A DNA stretch of 32,070 bases from Prevotella sp. P5-92 (GCF_002251245.1 NZ_NPJG01000012.1:1-32070); one strand, 5' to 3'; counted from the first letter of the stretch, positions 1 through 7,919 are shown. Made by a program: numbers and translations. Notes: a model not told the origin generated them from the letters alone.

Positions 1-1
1 G

Positions 2-370
2 ATTGGCGTCACTCTTGCAGCTGCACTCATCATGGCCACTGGCGGCTTCACATACTTTGACAATGCCAAGCAACTCACACGTTATCTGGGATTGTCACCA
101 ACATATCAGCAGTCCGGCACTTCAGTCAATGTCAAAGGTCACATCAACCGCAACGGAGACTCTTATTTAAGAAGTCAGCTCTACGTGGCAGCGTTCTCTT
201 CCATACAATATAACACTGAATGTAAGGCCTGTTATGAACGTTTGCGGTCTAAAGGCAAGCCTGGGAAAGTCGCCGTCATTGCAGTAGCAAACAAGCTCAT
301 CCGACAGGCTTTTGCCGTTGTCACTCAGGAGAAACCATATATCGATGGTTATGTTTCTTCAAAGAAATAA
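2..370 (+). CDS. IS110-family transposase, C-terminal part (cut by window edge)
   Basis: The frame is open from the first bases of the window, so only the last ~122 residues are visible. They carry the hallmarks of the IS110 transposase C-terminal (Transposase_20) region: IGVTLAAALIMATGGF, then F-x3-KQLTRYLGLSP, an SG pair, GHINRNGDSYLRSQLY and a basic tail ending about 40 residues after KPGKVAVIAVANK. In IS110 proteins this part holds the helix-hairpin-helix and the catalytic serine region, while the N-terminal RuvC-like DEDD domain lies outside the window. The first in-frame ATG at 32 is internal to the conserved region and is not the real start. Known of the family: recombination guided by a structured RNA encoded in one non-coding end. 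Whether this copy is complete cannot be judged from here. Family call is secure; activity is unknown. Confidence 0.88.
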   Translation: MGVTLAAALIMATGGFTYFDNAKQLTRYLGLSPTYQQSGTSVNVKGHINRNGDSYLRSQLYVAAFSSIQYNTECKACYERLRSKGKPGKVAVIAVANKLIRQAFAVVTQEKPYIDGYVSSKK

Positions 371-549
371 CTCCTGTATATCCCCGAAGTATATCAGGAT
401 AGATAATCTAATACCTGAAAACACCGAGGGGTTTGGGGGCGAGAAGCCCCCATCAGAGGCAACGACTCAGTATTAAGTGCTAATAATTGTTAATTAAGCA
501 CATTTTCTTATTACAGTTCATCAAATAACTCATTACGACATTAATAAAT
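371..549. other. Non-coding flank after the IS110 transposase, with hairpins
   Basis: No credible gene. Three inverted repeats are visible: an imperfect one just after the stop (372-398, TCCTG paired with CAGGA), a GC-rich one (435-451, GGGGGC/GCCCCC, loop GAGAA) and an AT-rich one around 478-501 (GTGCT/AGCAC). The stretch may hold the right end of the IS110 element. In IS1111-type members the guide (bridge) RNA lies downstream of the transposase, so a structured RNA here is possible but not shown. The GC-rich hairpin lacks a following T-run, so it is not a standard terminator. Confidence 0.35.
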
Positions 550-684
550 ATGGAAAAGAAAAAGTATATCCATCCCGCAATAAAAGTGTATAACATCACT
601 CCCAGTGTCATCCTCGCGGGATCGATACGTTATGCTTCTGAGGGAGATTACGGCGGATTAACCGGCGATATCTACGGCGACTGA
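550..684 (+). CDS. Small 44-residue peptide of unknown function
   Basis: ATG at 550 opens a 44-codon frame ending in TGA. It starts MEKKKYIHPAIKVYNITPSV, continues with ILAGS and an Asp/Gly/Tyr-rich acidic tail ending GDIYGD. The layout (basic Lys-rich start, a 'YIxPxIxV' beta-like stretch, a hydrophobic ILAGS, then an acidic Gly-rich tail) matches a type of very small uncharacterised protein I recall as common in Prevotella and Bacteroides genomes; this is recollection, not a search. The start is preceded by an A/T-rich leader (ATTAATAA), usual for this phylum. It lies between an IS110 fragment and the 764-868 palindrome. No signal peptide, transmembrane segment or enzyme motif is seen. The ILAGS stretch could be a processing or leader-peptide site, which is speculation. 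Confidence 0.6.
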   Translation: MEKKKYIHPAIKVYNITPSVILAGSIRYASEGDYGGLTGDIYGD

Positions 685-763
685 CATCATCCCGACAATG
701 GGGGATTGGATCACGGAGACCCCACAAGGGGTAATCCAAACGCTGGCTACCGTCCCGATGCAA

Positions 764-868
764 GCCGATGTAGGGTCTTACCTCGTGTAAGACCGCCCGC
801 CGCAAACGCCCGCGGGGAAATAACATATACGGGTTGCGGTCTTACACGAGGTAAGACCCTACGTCGGC
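764..868. repeat. Palindromic repeat element, copy 1
   Basis: Two arms, 770-796 and 836-862, are exact reverse complements over 27 bases. With one mismatch they extend to 33 bases (764-796 and 836-868). The 39-base middle contains a GC-rich motif (CCGCCGCAAACGCCCGCGGG). A second copy with the same arms lies at 31015-31124. This is a dispersed, hairpin-forming extragenic element, comparable in style to REP/BIME or MITE sequences. No coding capacity and no clear target-site duplication are visible. Confidence 0.85.
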
Positions 869-884
869 GGGGGCTGCGCCACGA

Positions 885-909
885 CGCCCGCCGCAAACGC
901 CCGCGGGGA
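885..909 (+). repeat. Extra copy of the palindrome's GC-rich loop motif
   Basis: CGCCCGCCGCAAACGCCCGC plus GGGGA repeats the segment that starts at 794 inside the palindromic element. A third near-identical copy lies at 1160-1184 with one base changed (CCTGCGGGGA). These copies lack the long arms. Confidence 0.7.
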
Positions 910-930
910 AATCACATTCAACTGTCACAT

Positions 931-964
931 AAAAGAAGAGGCAACCCAGTTGTCTCTTCTTTTT
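931..964. terminator. Strong hairpin, likely intrinsic terminator (either direction)
   Basis: AAAAGAAGAGGCAAC (931-945) pairs over 15 positions with GTTGTCTCTTCTTTT (949-963), with one G-T wobble and the loop CCA. The A-run on the left and T-run on the right make it look like a terminator in both directions. It could end the small-peptide transcript from the left or readthrough of cysK from the right. Confidence 0.7.
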
Positions 965-1013
965 ATTCGTCTGCGATTTAGTTCAAGAGTGACATCACTC
1001 AGCGTACGTTCCT
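964..1013 (+). mobile_element. Remnant of an ISL3-type element end
   Basis: The stretch TTCGTCTGCGATTTAGTT then AAGAG and CTCAGCGTACGTTCCTGC lines up base by base, with scattered differences, to the left end and first coding bases of the ISL3-type element at 30019 (TTCTTCTGCAATTTAGTT, AAGAG, CTCAGCGTAAGTTACTGCC). No transposase coding follows. It begins directly at the foot of the hairpin at 931-963. Confidence 0.5.
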
Positions 1014-1233
1014 GCTAGGGGTCATGGGGAAAGGTACATTGGTTCACTCTTTAGGGTCGATGAACCTGTCCCCGATGATTCAAGAAAGTAAAACAGAAAA
1101 ACAGTTAAACAGTTAAACAGTTTTATTTTAAAGTGATGCACAATGAAAGATTGCGCCAACGCCCGCCGCAAACGCCTGCGGGGATAATCTTTATTAAAAA
1201 TACATCATGCCTACGCAAGTGGGCAAACAACGA

Positions 1234-2181
1234 CTAAAGAGGATATTCGTCGAAGGCGTAGAGGACAGTGGAGAGATAGCGCTCGCCCGTGTCGGGCAAG
1301 AGAGCAACGATAGTCTTGCCCTTGTTCTCCGGGCGTTTCGCTACCTCACTGGCTGCATAGGCGGCGGCACCCGACGAGATGCCGACGAGAAGACCCTCCT
1401 GACGGGCAAGTTCGCGACCGGTGCGGATGGCGTCGTCGTTGTCAACATCAAACACCTCATCGACTACCGAGGCATTGTAGGTGGCGGGAATGAAGCCCGC
1501 GCCGATGCCTTGTATCTTGTGAGGACCGCTGGGCTGACCGTTCAGCACGGCTGATGTCTTCGGCTCTACGGCTATAATCTTTATGTCAGGATTTTTCTCT
1601 TTCAGACGACGGCCAATGCCCGAGATGGTTCCGCCAGTGCCCACACCTGCGACGAAGATGTCGATCTTGCCTCCGGTCTGTTCCCACAGTTCCACTCCCG
1701 TAGTGTCGTAATGGCGCTGAGGGTTGGCGAGGTTTTCAAACTGCTGGAGGATGATGGAGCCGGGGATGGAGTCGCGCAGTTGCTCTGCTGCCTTGATGGC
1801 TCCCTTCATGCCGTCGGCACCGCTGGTGAGCTTCACCTCGGCACCATAGGCCTTGACGAGATTGCGACGCTCGATGCTCATGGTCTCGGGCATGGTGAGA
1901 ATGAGCTTATAACCCTTCACGGCAGAGACGAGGGCCAAGCCTACGCCAGTGTTGCCGCTGGTGGGTTCGATGATGGTGGCGCCGGGCTTGAGCAAGCCTT
2001 TCTGTTCGGCGTCCTCGATCATGGCGAGGGCGACGCGGTCTTTCACGCTGCCTCCGGGGTTGAAAAACTCTACCTTGGCGATGACGGGTGTCTCAAGGCC
2101 TTTTGCCTGAGAGAACTTATTGAGTTGGAGCAACGGGGTGTTTCCGATGAGCTCTGTGAGTCTTGATGCTATTTTTGTCAT
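1234..2181 (-). CDS. cysK: Cysteine synthase (O-acetylserine sulfhydrylase)
   Basis: 315 residues, full length for CysK. It makes L-cysteine from O-acetyl-L-serine and sulfide with pyridoxal phosphate (PLP) in the cytoplasm. The PLP lysine is K47 in NPGGSVKDR (41-49); the substrate loop TSGNTG is at 74-79; the glycine-rich phosphate cradle [10 protein letters not shown] follows in the second half; GISSGAAA and [12 protein letters not shown] mark the C-terminal part. The ATG start gives the usual [17 protein letters not shown] beginning. It lies 72 bases downstream of metY on the same strand, so the two are probably cotranscribed as a sulfide-fixing pair. The last residues (AFDEYPL) are ordinary. 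CysK is preferred over CysM because of length and the N-terminal signature. Confidence 0.96.
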   Translation of the reverse strand: MTKIASRLTELIGNTPLLQLNKFSQAKGLETPVIAKVEFFNPGGSVKDRVALAMIEDAEQKGLLKPGATIIEPTSGNTGVGLALVSAVKGYKLILTMPETMSIERRNLVKAYGAEVKLTSGADGMKGAIKAAEQLRDSIPGSIILQQFENLANPQRHYDTTGVELWEQTGGKIDIFVAGVGTGGTISGIGRRLKEKNPDIKIIAVEPKTSAVLNGQPSGPHKIQGIGAGFIPATYNASVVDEVFDVDNDDAIRTGRELARQEGLLVGISSGAAAYAASEVAKRPENKGKTIVALLPDTGERYLSTVLYAFDEYPL

Positions 2182-2253
2182 AGTTGTGTTATGAAAAATG
2201 ATAATTATACTTTGGTTGTTGTTATTGAAAAACGGGGTGCGACGCGCAGCGAA

Positions 2254-3546
2254 TCAGATCTTTGCGAGAGCCTCCGCGAGGTCGTCGATGATGTCCTCAT
2301 AGTGCTCGGTGCCGATGCTGAGACGTATGGTGGATGGATAGATGTGCTGCTCCTGGAGTTCCTCGGGCGAGAGCTGCGAGTGGGTGGTGGTGGCGGGATG
2401 GATGACAAGGCTCTTCACGTCGGCCACATTAGCCAGGAGGGAGAAGATCTTGAGATGGTCGATGACGGTCCATGCCTCTTGTTCGCCGCCCTTCACCTCG
2501 AACGTGAAGATGCTGCCGCCGCCATTGGGGAAGAGCTTGGTGTAGAGCTCGTGGTCGGGGTGTGAAGGCAGCGAGGGATGGTTGACCTTTGCCACCTTGG
2601 GATGAGAGGCGAGGAACTCGACCACCTTCTTCGTGTTGAACGCGTGACGCTCTACGCGCAGCGAGAGTGTCTCGAGGCCTTGGAGAAGGATCCAGGCGTT
2701 GAAGGGCGAGATGGCTGCACCGGTGTCGCGGAGGATGACGGCGCGGATGCGGGTGACGAATGCCGCAGCGCCCGCCACGTCGGCGAAGACGGCTCCGTGA
2801 TATGATGGGTCGGGCTTGGCTATGGAAGGATACTTGTCGGCATTAGCCTTCCAGTCGAACTTGCCTGCATCGACGATGACGCCGCCGAGCGAGCTGCCGT
2901 GTCCGCCGATGAACTTTGTGGCGGAGTGAACGACAACGTCGGCTCCGTGTTCGATGGGGCGGAAGAGGAATGGGGTGCCGAAGGTGTTATCGACGATGAC
3001 GATGGTGTTGTGGCGATGGGCTATCTCTGAGATGCGGTCAACATCGGTGACGCTGGCGTTAGGATTGCCGAAGGTCTCGATGATGATGGCCTTGGTATTG
3101 TCGCGGAACGCCTTCTCGACGGCGTCGAAGTCGGCTGGATCGACGATGGTGGTCTCTACGCCCTGTGTGGAAAGGGTGTGTTCGACGAGGTTGTATGTAC
3201 CGCCATAGATATTGTTGGCTGCAATGATATGGTCGCCGTTGCGGGCAATGTTTTGCAGGGCGTAGGTGATGGCAGCGGCGCCTGATGCCACCGCAAGACC
3301 GGCCACGCCGCCTTCCAGTGCCGCCACGCGGTCTTCAAACACGCCCTGTGTGGAGTTGGTCAGACGGCCGTAGATGTTGCCTGCATCGCGCAGTCCGAAG
3401 CGGTCGGCGGCGTGCTGTGAGTTACGGAACACGTATGACGTGGTCTGATAGATGGGCACCGCACGTGCGTCGGTGGCGGGGTCTGCACTCTCTTGTCCAA
3501 CATGCAGCTGGAGTGTCTCAAAATGAAGTTTCTTTTCGTTGCTCAT
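2254..3546 (-). CDS. metY: O-acetylhomoserine sulfhydrylase (aminocarboxypropyltransferase)
   Basis: 430 residues, the usual size for the long MetY subgroup of Cys/Met-metabolism PLP enzymes. It forms L-homocysteine from O-acetyl-L-homoserine and sulfide, feeding methionine synthesis. The PLP lysine is K211 in HSATKFIGGHGSSLGG; YGRLTNSTQGVFEDRVAALE (59-78) is the family's substrate and tetramer region; VDNTFGTPFLFRPIEHGAD precedes the lysine. The start at 3546 (MSNEKKLHFETLQLHVGQ) is the only sensible one. A -7 box is visible upstream (3630-3637). With cysK downstream it forms a two-gene sulfur assimilation unit. Related cystathionine synthases are shorter (~380-400), so MetY is the better call. 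Confidence 0.95.
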   Translation of the reverse strand: MSNEKKLHFETLQLHVGQESADPATDARAVPIYQTTSYVFRNSQHAADRFGLRDAGNIYGRLTNSTQGVFEDRVAALEGGVAGLAVASGAAAITYALQNIARNGDHIIAANNIYGGTYNLVEHTLSTQGVETTIVDPADFDAVEKAFRDNTKAIIIETFGNPNASVTDVDRISEIAHRHNTIVIVDNTFGTPFLFRPIEHGADVVVHSATKFIGGHGSSLGGVIVDAGKFDWKANADKYPSIAKPDPSYHGAVFADVAGAAAFVTRIRAVILRDTGAAISPFNAWILLQGLETLSLRVERHAFNTKKVVEFLASHPKVAKVNHPSLPSHPDHELYTKLFPNGGGSIFTFEVKGGEQEAWTVIDHLKIFSLLANVADVKSLVIHPATTTHSQLSPEELQEQHIYPSTIRLSIGTEHYEDIIDDLAEALAKI

Positions 3547-3629
3547 AATCGTTATTTTTTTATTGTTAATATTTGCTTTTCTCTCTTGTCAAATGTGGGA
3601 CATACGGGATGAATGTCTGATTGACGGTG

Positions 3630-3637
3630 CAAAGGTA
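3630..3637 (-). promoter_or_regulatory. -7 promoter box for metY-cysK
   Basis: Read leftward the sequence is TACCTTTG, an exact TAnnTTTG box, about 85 bases before the metY ATG. A clear TTTG element 19-21 bases further upstream is not seen. Confidence 0.55.
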
Positions 3638-3799
3638 CGGCAAAAATCTGAAACCGGAAATACCTAACATGGGTTATTCCGCATACCACGATTATGGTAT
3701 TTTGCGTTTTAGGGGGTGATACACCTTATTTATATAATAAGGGGAGAGGCTGAAAAGGGGCGTTTTTGGGTGGATAAAGAGATTTTTTTCGCTTTTTTC

Positions 3800-3830
3800 T
3801 TGGTAGTTTGCGGGATTATACTTATTTTTG
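3800..3830 (+). promoter_or_regulatory. Promoter of frr-rsgA-mnmA
   Basis: TTG at 3800-3802, 20 bases, then TATTTTTG at 3823-3830: the Bacteroidota -33/-7 arrangement. Transcription would begin near 3836, about 22 bases before the frr ATG. Confidence 0.65.
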
Positions 3831-3857
3831 CAAAATCGAAAATAAACTTTGAATATT

Positions 3858-4418
3858 ATGATAGACGTAAAAGCAACATTAAACTCAGCTGAAGAGAAGA
3901 TGGAGATGGGCGTAATGTATCTTGAGGAGCAACTCTCAAGGGTAAGGGCAGGACGCGCCAATGTGGCCATCTTAGCAGGCGTAAAGGTAGAGTCGTACGG
4001 CTCGATGGTTCCGCTCAACCAGGTGGCAAACGTGTCAACACCTGACGCACGCACCATTGCCATACGCCCATGGGACAAGAAACAGATACGTGCCATTGAG
4101 AAGGCGATAATGGACTCTGACGTGGGCATCACGCCTGAGAACAACGGAGAGATAATCCGCCTGGGCATACCGCAGCCCACCGAGGAGCGCCGCCGCGAAC
4201 TGGCCAAGCAGTGCAACAAGATGGGTGAGCAGACGAAGGTGCAGATAAGGAATATACGCGCCGACGTGAAGGAGAAGCTGAAGAAAGCCATCAAGGACGG
4301 ACTCAGTGAGGACCTCGAGAAGGACGCCGAGGCCGACCTGCAGAAGATACACGACAAGATGATAAAGAATGTCGAGGATCTGCTGGCTGCCAAGGACAAG
4401 GAGATAATGACCGTGTAG
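3858..4418 (+). CDS. frr: Ribosome recycling factor
   Basis: 186 residues, the standard RRF length. With EF-G it splits the post-termination ribosome. The sequence shows the expected elements: an N-terminal helix, [14 protein letters not shown], then [19 protein letters not shown] and [25 protein letters not shown] and a long charged C-terminal helix ending KDKEIMTV. The ATG at 3858 is chosen over an in-frame TTG three codons upstream because it gives the normal length and the [15 protein letters not shown] start. First gene of a tight run: rsgA starts 20 bases after its stop. Grouping a recycling factor with a ribosome-assembly GTPase and a tRNA-modifying enzyme makes a translation operon. 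Confidence 0.97.
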   Translation: MIDVKATLNSAEEKMEMGVMYLEEQLSRVRAGRANVAILAGVKVESYGSMVPLNQVANVSTPDARTIAIRPWDKKQIRAIEKAIMDSDVGITPENNGEIIRLGIPQPTEERRRELAKQCNKMGEQTKVQIRNIRADVKEKLKKAIKDGLSEDLEKDAEADLQKIHDKMIKNVEDLLAAKDKEIMTV

Positions 4419-4438
4419 GAATAAATAACACTTTGACA

Positions 4439-5380
4439 ATGATGAATGAGGCTTCAGGACTCGTCATTAGGAATACGGGGAGCTGGTACACCGTCAAGAC
4501 TGACGACGGCGGCCAGCTCGTCGATTGTAAGATAAAGGGCAACTTCAGACTCAAGGGCATACGCAGCACCAACCCCGTGGCCGTGGGCGACCGCGTCACC
4601 ATCGTGCCCAACCAGGAAGGCACGGCCTTCATCACCGCCATACACGACCGAAGAAACTACATAATACGCAAGTCGTCGAACCTCTCGAAGCAGAGCCATA
4701 TCATAGCGGCGAACGTCGATCTGGCCGTGCTCGTGGTGACGGTGAACTATCCGCAGACCGCCACCACCTTCATCGACCGATTCCTCGCCTCGGCAGAGGC
4801 TTACAGGATACCCGTGGTGCTCGTGTTTAACAAGACCGACCTGCTCACCGACGAGGAACTGCACTACCAACAGATGATGATCGACCTCTACGACACCGTC
4901 GGCTACGAGGCCATAGCTCTCTCGGCCGAGACTGGCGAGGGCATGGAGAAACTCGAAGCTGCGCTCAAGGACAAGACCACCGTGATGAGCGGCAACAGCG
5001 GAGTGGGAAAATCGACACTCATCAACAGGCTCATTCCCGGGGTGAACCTCAAGACGGCCGAGATAAGCGACGCTCACAACCAGGGAATGCACACCACCAC
5101 GTTCAGCGAGATGCTGCAACTGCCCTCGGGAGGATACATCATCGACACGCCCGGCATAAGAGGATTCGGGACGTTCGACATCGAGCCAGAGGAGCTGACA
5201 AGCTATTTCAAGGAGATATTCCACTTCTCGAAAGACTGCCGATTCAACAACTGCACGCATACACACGAACCAGGATGCGCCGTGCTGAAAGCTCTCGAAG
5301 AACACTACATCGCCGAGAGCCGCTACCAGTCGTATCTGAGCATGATGGACGACAAGGAGGAAGGAAAATACAGAAGTTAG
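4439..5380 (+). CDS. rsgA: Ribosome small subunit assembly GTPase RsgA
   Basis: 313 residues. RsgA is a circularly permuted GTPase that checks late 30S maturation. The permuted motif order is visible: N-terminal OB-fold region (about 1-75), G4 NKTD (131-134), a SAETGEG G5-like turn, G1 GNSGVGKS (185-192), a switch region with MHTTT, and G3 DTPG (236-239). The C-terminal zinc site uses C267, C272, H274 and C280. Two tandem ATGs (4439 and 4442) are possible starts; an in-frame TTG at 4433 is less likely. It lies 20 bases after frr and its stop is only 8 bases before the mnmA ATG, so the three genes are translated from one message. Confidence 0.96.
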   Translation: MMNEASGLVIRNTGSWYTVKTDDGGQLVDCKIKGNFRLKGIRSTNPVAVGDRVTIVPNQEGTAFITAIHDRRNYIIRKSSNLSKQSHIIAANVDLAVLVVTVNYPQTATTFIDRFLASAEAYRIPVVLVFNKTDLLTDEELHYQQMMIDLYDTVGYEAIALSAETGEGMEKLEAALKDKTTVMSGNSGVGKSTLINRLIPGVNLKTAEISDAHNQGMHTTTFSEMLQLPSGGYIIDTPGIRGFGTFDIEPEELTSYFKEIFHFSKDCRFNNCTHTHEPGCAVLKALEEHYIAESRYQSYLSMMDDKEEGKYRS

Positions 5381-5388
5381 CAAGAAAG

Positions 5389-6447
5389 ATGGAAAAAACA
5401 GCTGTTTTGCTCTCGGGAGGAGTAGATAGTTCGGTGGTGCTATACGAACTGGCACGACAAGGACTGAACCCCGATTGCTTCTATATAAAGATAGGACCCG
5501 AGGAAGACGAGCAGTGGGACTGCTCGTCAGAAGAGGACCTTGAGATGGCTACCGCCGTGGCACGACGCTACGGATGCAGCCTGCAGGTGATAGACTGCCA
5601 CAAGGAATACTGGGACGAGGTGACACGATACACCATGGAAAAGGTGAGGGCGGGATTCACGCCTAACCCCGACGTGATGTGCAACAGGATGATAAAGTTT
5701 GGCGCCTTCGACCGAAAGATAGGATACCAGTATGACGTCATCGCCACTGGACACTACGCACGGACAGAGACGATAGACGGACGAAAATGGCTCGCCACAA
5801 GCCCCGATCCCGTGAAAGACCAAACCGACTTCCTGGCACAGATCTATGACTGGCAACTGAAGAAAGCCGTCTTCCCCATTGGAGGCATGATGAAAGAAGA
5901 GGTGAGAGCTATAGCCGAACGCGAACACCTCGTCAACGCGCGCCGAAAGGACTCGCAGGGCATCTGCTTCCTCGGAAAGATAAACTATAACGACTACATA
6001 AGACGATATCTCGGAGAAAACCCCGGCGACGTGGTAGAGTTGGAGACAGGAAAGAAGATAGGCTTGCACAAGGGACTGTGGTTCCATACCATAGGACAGA
6101 GAAAGGGAATGGGATTCGGCGGAGGACCATGGTTTGTGGTGAAAAAAGACGTGGAGAACAACATACTCTACGTGAGCCACGGCTACGACCCCGACACCGC
6201 CTACAAGACAGACTTCGCCGTAGCAGACTTCCACTTCCTCACGCTCCCCGAACTGCCACAACGCGTGACCTTCAAGATACGCCACACGCCCGAATACCAT
6301 CGCGCCACGGTGGAGAAAACGGCCGACAAGACCTACGTAATCCACTCAGAAGAACGCATACACGGCGTGGCACCAGGACAGTTCTGCGTGGTTTATGATG
6401 AGGAGCATCACCTCTGTTATGGTAGCGGAGAGATAGCTATATTGTAA
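5389..6447 (+). CDS. mnmA: tRNA-uridine 2-sulfurtransferase MnmA
   Basis: 352 residues. MnmA activates U34 of certain tRNAs with ATP and inserts sulfur (2-thiouridine). The PP-loop is SGGVDSS (9-15). The two catalytic cysteines are C98 in NPDVMCNRMIKFG and C193 in DSQGICFLG, both present. ATGHYAR (119-125) and the C-terminal beta-barrel (HTIGQRKGMGFGGGPWFVV onward) complete the fold. The ATG at 5389 is preferred to the longer in-frame extension, which would overlap rsgA and add a non-conserved arginine-rich leader. Bacteroidota often carry more than one mnmA; this copy has a complete active site. Its 3' end is 212 bases before ilvC, which has its own promoter. Confidence 0.95.
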   Translation: MEKTAVLLSGGVDSSVVLYELARQGLNPDCFYIKIGPEEDEQWDCSSEEDLEMATAVARRYGCSLQVIDCHKEYWDEVTRYTMEKVRAGFTPNPDVMCNRMIKFGAFDRKIGYQYDVIATGHYARTETIDGRKWLATSPDPVKDQTDFLAQIYDWQLKKAVFPIGGMMKEEVRAIAEREHLVNARRKDSQGICFLGKINYNDYIRRYLGENPGDVVELETGKKIGLHKGLWFHTIGQRKGMGFGGGPWFVVKKDVENNILYVSHGYDPDTAYKTDFAVADFHFLTLPELPQRVTFKIRHTPEYHRATVEKTADKTYVIHSEERIHGVAPGQFCVVYDEEHHLCYGSGEIAIL

Positions 6448-6493
6448 GATTTTGGGCAAAAAACAAAATAAACAGTAAAAAATCGACAGAAAA

Positions 6494-6525
6494 TTTGGTG
6501 GTTTCGTATTAATTTTATACTTTTG
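6494..6525 (+). promoter_or_regulatory. Promoter of ilvC
   Basis: TTTG at 6494-6497, 20 bases, then TACTTTTG at 6518-6525. Both boxes match the Bacteroidota consensus and the spacing is ideal. Transcription would start near 6531, leaving a leader of about 130 bases. Confidence 0.75.
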
Positions 6526-6530
6526 CACCC

Positions 6531-6659
6531 GCTAAATAAAAATTAACCCCTCGTCGCGTCCTCGGGCAGGACGGGAATGGACTGACAAGACGACCGCTTT
6601 TGAACAAGGCAGGCACAGTTCATAGGGACATTAATAACATTTAAACAACAAAAACAATT
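6531..6659 (+). promoter_or_regulatory. Long 5' leader of ilvC with a nested stem-loop
   Basis: The leader is long for this phylum. CGTCCT/AGGACG with loop CGGGC forms an inner stem (around 6557-6573), and TCGTC/GACGA can pair outside it, giving a cruciform-like GC-rich fold in an otherwise A/T-rich leader. No short frame rich in Leu, Ile or Val codons was found, so classical attenuation is not supported. The fold may stabilise the message or bind a regulator. Confidence 0.35.
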
Positions 6660-7709
6660 ATGGCAGAAATGAATTTTGGTGGCGTTATCGAAACTGTAGT
6701 CACCAGCAAAGAATTTTCTTTGGAGAAAGCTCACGAAGTATTGAAGAATGAAACAATCGCCGTCATCGGTTACGGTATTCAGGGTCCCGGACAGGCTTGT
6801 AACCTCCGCGACAACGGATTCAACGTCATCGTAGGACAGCGTGCAGGAAAGACCTACGACAAGGCTGTGGCCGACGGATGGGTTCCTGGAAAGACGCTTT
6901 TCTCTATTGAAGAAGCTGCAGAGAAGGGTACCATCATCTGTATGCTCCTCTCAGACGCAGGTCAGATTCAGGCTTGGCCAACAATCAAGAAATATCTCAC
7001 ACCAGGCAAGACCCTCTACTATTCTCACGGTTTTGCCATCAACTGGAGCGACCGCACAGGCGTAGTTCCTCCAGCAGACATCGACGTGATCATGGTGGCT
7101 CCTAAGGGTTCAGGCACCAGCCTCCGCACCATGTTCTGCGAGGGCCGCGGACTCAACTGCTCTTATGCCGTTTATCAGGACGCATCGGGCAAGGCAGAGG
7201 AGAAGACCATTGCCTTCGGTATAGGTATCGGTGCAGGTTATTTGTTCAAGACCACATTCCAGCGCGAGGCCACTTCTGACCTCACCGGCGAGCGCGGTTC
7301 GCTGATGGGTGCCATCGAGGGTCTGCTCGAAGCACAGTACGAGGTGCTCCGCGAAAACGGACACTCTCCATCGGAAGCATTCAACGAGACTGTTGAGGAG
7401 CTGACACAGAGCCTTATGCCTCTGTTCGCACAGAAGGGTATGGACTGGATGTACGCTAACTGCTCTACCACAGCACAGCGCGGTGCTCTCGACTGGGCTC
7501 CACGTTTCCGCGAGGCCATCAAGCCTGTCATGCAGTGGCTCTACTACTCAGTGAAGACTGGCAACGAGGCTCAGATCTCTATCGACAGCAACTCAAAGCC
7601 CGACTATCGTGACGGACTGAACAAGGAGCTCGAGGCTATGCGCAACATGGAGATGTGGCGTGCCGCAGAGACCGTTCGCAAGCTGCGTCCAGAGAACAGC
7701 GAGGACTAA
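6660..7709 (+). CDS. ilvC: Ketol-acid reductoisomerase
   Basis: 349 residues. It catalyses the second step of valine/isoleucine synthesis: isomerisation and NAD(P)H-dependent reduction of acetolactate or acetohydroxybutyrate with Mg2+. The dinucleotide fold shows GYGIQGPGQA (37-46); the cofactor-discriminating loop is VGQRAGKTYDKA (58-69); MVAPKGSGTSLR and the metal-binding stretch SDLTGERGSLMGAIEGLLEAQYEVL follow; the C-terminal knotted domain contains CSTTAQRGALDW. ATG at 6660 gives MAEMNFGGV, the usual Bacteroidota start. ilvD, ilvB and ilvN are not beside it, so here ilvC is a single-gene unit with its own strong promoter and a hairpin 77 bases downstream. Confidence 0.97.
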   Translation: MAEMNFGGVIETVVTSKEFSLEKAHEVLKNETIAVIGYGIQGPGQACNLRDNGFNVIVGQRAGKTYDKAVADGWVPGKTLFSIEEAAEKGTIICMLLSDAGQIQAWPTIKKYLTPGKTLYYSHGFAINWSDRTGVVPPADIDVIMVAPKGSGTSLRTMFCEGRGLNCSYAVYQDASGKAEEKTIAFGIGIGAGYLFKTTFQREATSDLTGERGSLMGAIEGLLEAQYEVLRENGHSPSEAFNETVEELTQSLMPLFAQKGMDWMYANCSTTAQRGALDWAPRFREAIKPVMQWLYYSVKTGNEAQISIDSNSKPDYRDGLNKELEAMRNMEMWRAAETVRKLRPENSED

Positions 7710-7786
7710 TAACTCCCCGTCTTGTTACTACACAAAGAAATACATTTGTTTCTTTAAAAGTAGATAGTTTTTGGATAATTTATTAT

Positions 7787-7820
7787 ATCCCGCACAGTTC
7801 GATAAAGAATTGTGCGGGAT
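7787..7820 (+). terminator. Hairpin downstream of ilvC
   Basis: ATCCCGCACAGTTC (7787-7800) pairs with GAATTGTGCGGGAT (7807-7820), 14 pairs with one G-T, loop GATAAA. It is followed by a weak T-rich stretch (TTGATTT), so it is terminator-like rather than canonical. Confidence 0.6.
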
Positions 7821-7919
7821 TTGATTTCCAACTCACCTTTACGTTGACTTTGCATATTTTATCCTTCAATAGGGAAATGCTGGTATTATTCTGCCATTTT
7901 TTTAATATTTCTTCATTAT

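Larger units (their letters stand above)
685..1233. other. Gene-free stretch packed with repeats
   Basis: About 550 bases without a supportable gene. In order it holds the palindromic element (764-868), a second copy of the GC-rich loop motif of that element (885-909), a strong hairpin (931-963), an ISL3-like end remnant (about 964-1013), another hairpin (1026-1073, GGGGAAAGGT against ACCTGTCCCC with one mismatch, overlapping an alternative GGTTCA/TGAACC stem), an 8-bp tandem repeat (ACAGTTAA twice plus ACAGTTTT, 1101-1124) and a third copy of the GC-rich motif (1160-1184). Apparent frames through it are made by the repeats and look unlike proteins. Confidence 0.7.
3547..3857. promoter_or_regulatory. 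Divergent control region between metY (-) and frr (+)
   Basis: About 310 bases without a gene. It carries a leftward -7 box for metY (3630-3637), a rightward -33/-7 pair for frr (3800-3830) and two inverted repeats between them: ATACCA/TGGTAT (3683-3700) and CCTTAT/ATAAGG (3724-3742). The inverted repeats could be operators for a sulfur or methionine regulator, or just promoter-proximal palindromes. No known SAM-riboswitch architecture could be recognised in the short (~75-base) metY leader. Confidence 0.5.

Noticed and set aside
608..981. Overlapping open frames in both directions through the left repeat region
   Set aside because: They run through the palindrome and the GC-rich motif copies and encode Arg/Pro-rich nonsense typical of repeats.
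3547..3629. SAM or other sulfur riboswitch upstream of metY
   Set aside because: The leader is only about 75 bases and shows no recognisable conserved riboswitch core.
5275..5388. Longer start for mnmA overlapping rsgA
   Set aside because: The added residues are arginine-rich and out of family; ATG at 5389 directly precedes the PP-loop domain.
4454..5455. Long leftward open frame opposite rsgA (about 333 codons)
   Set aside because: It lies wholly antisense to a clear RsgA and the start of mnmA, has no recognisable motifs, and is explained by third-position codon bias of the real genes.
6531..6659. Leader-peptide attenuator for ilvC
   Set aside because: The only ATG-started frame is two codons long and there is no run of branched-chain amino acid codons.
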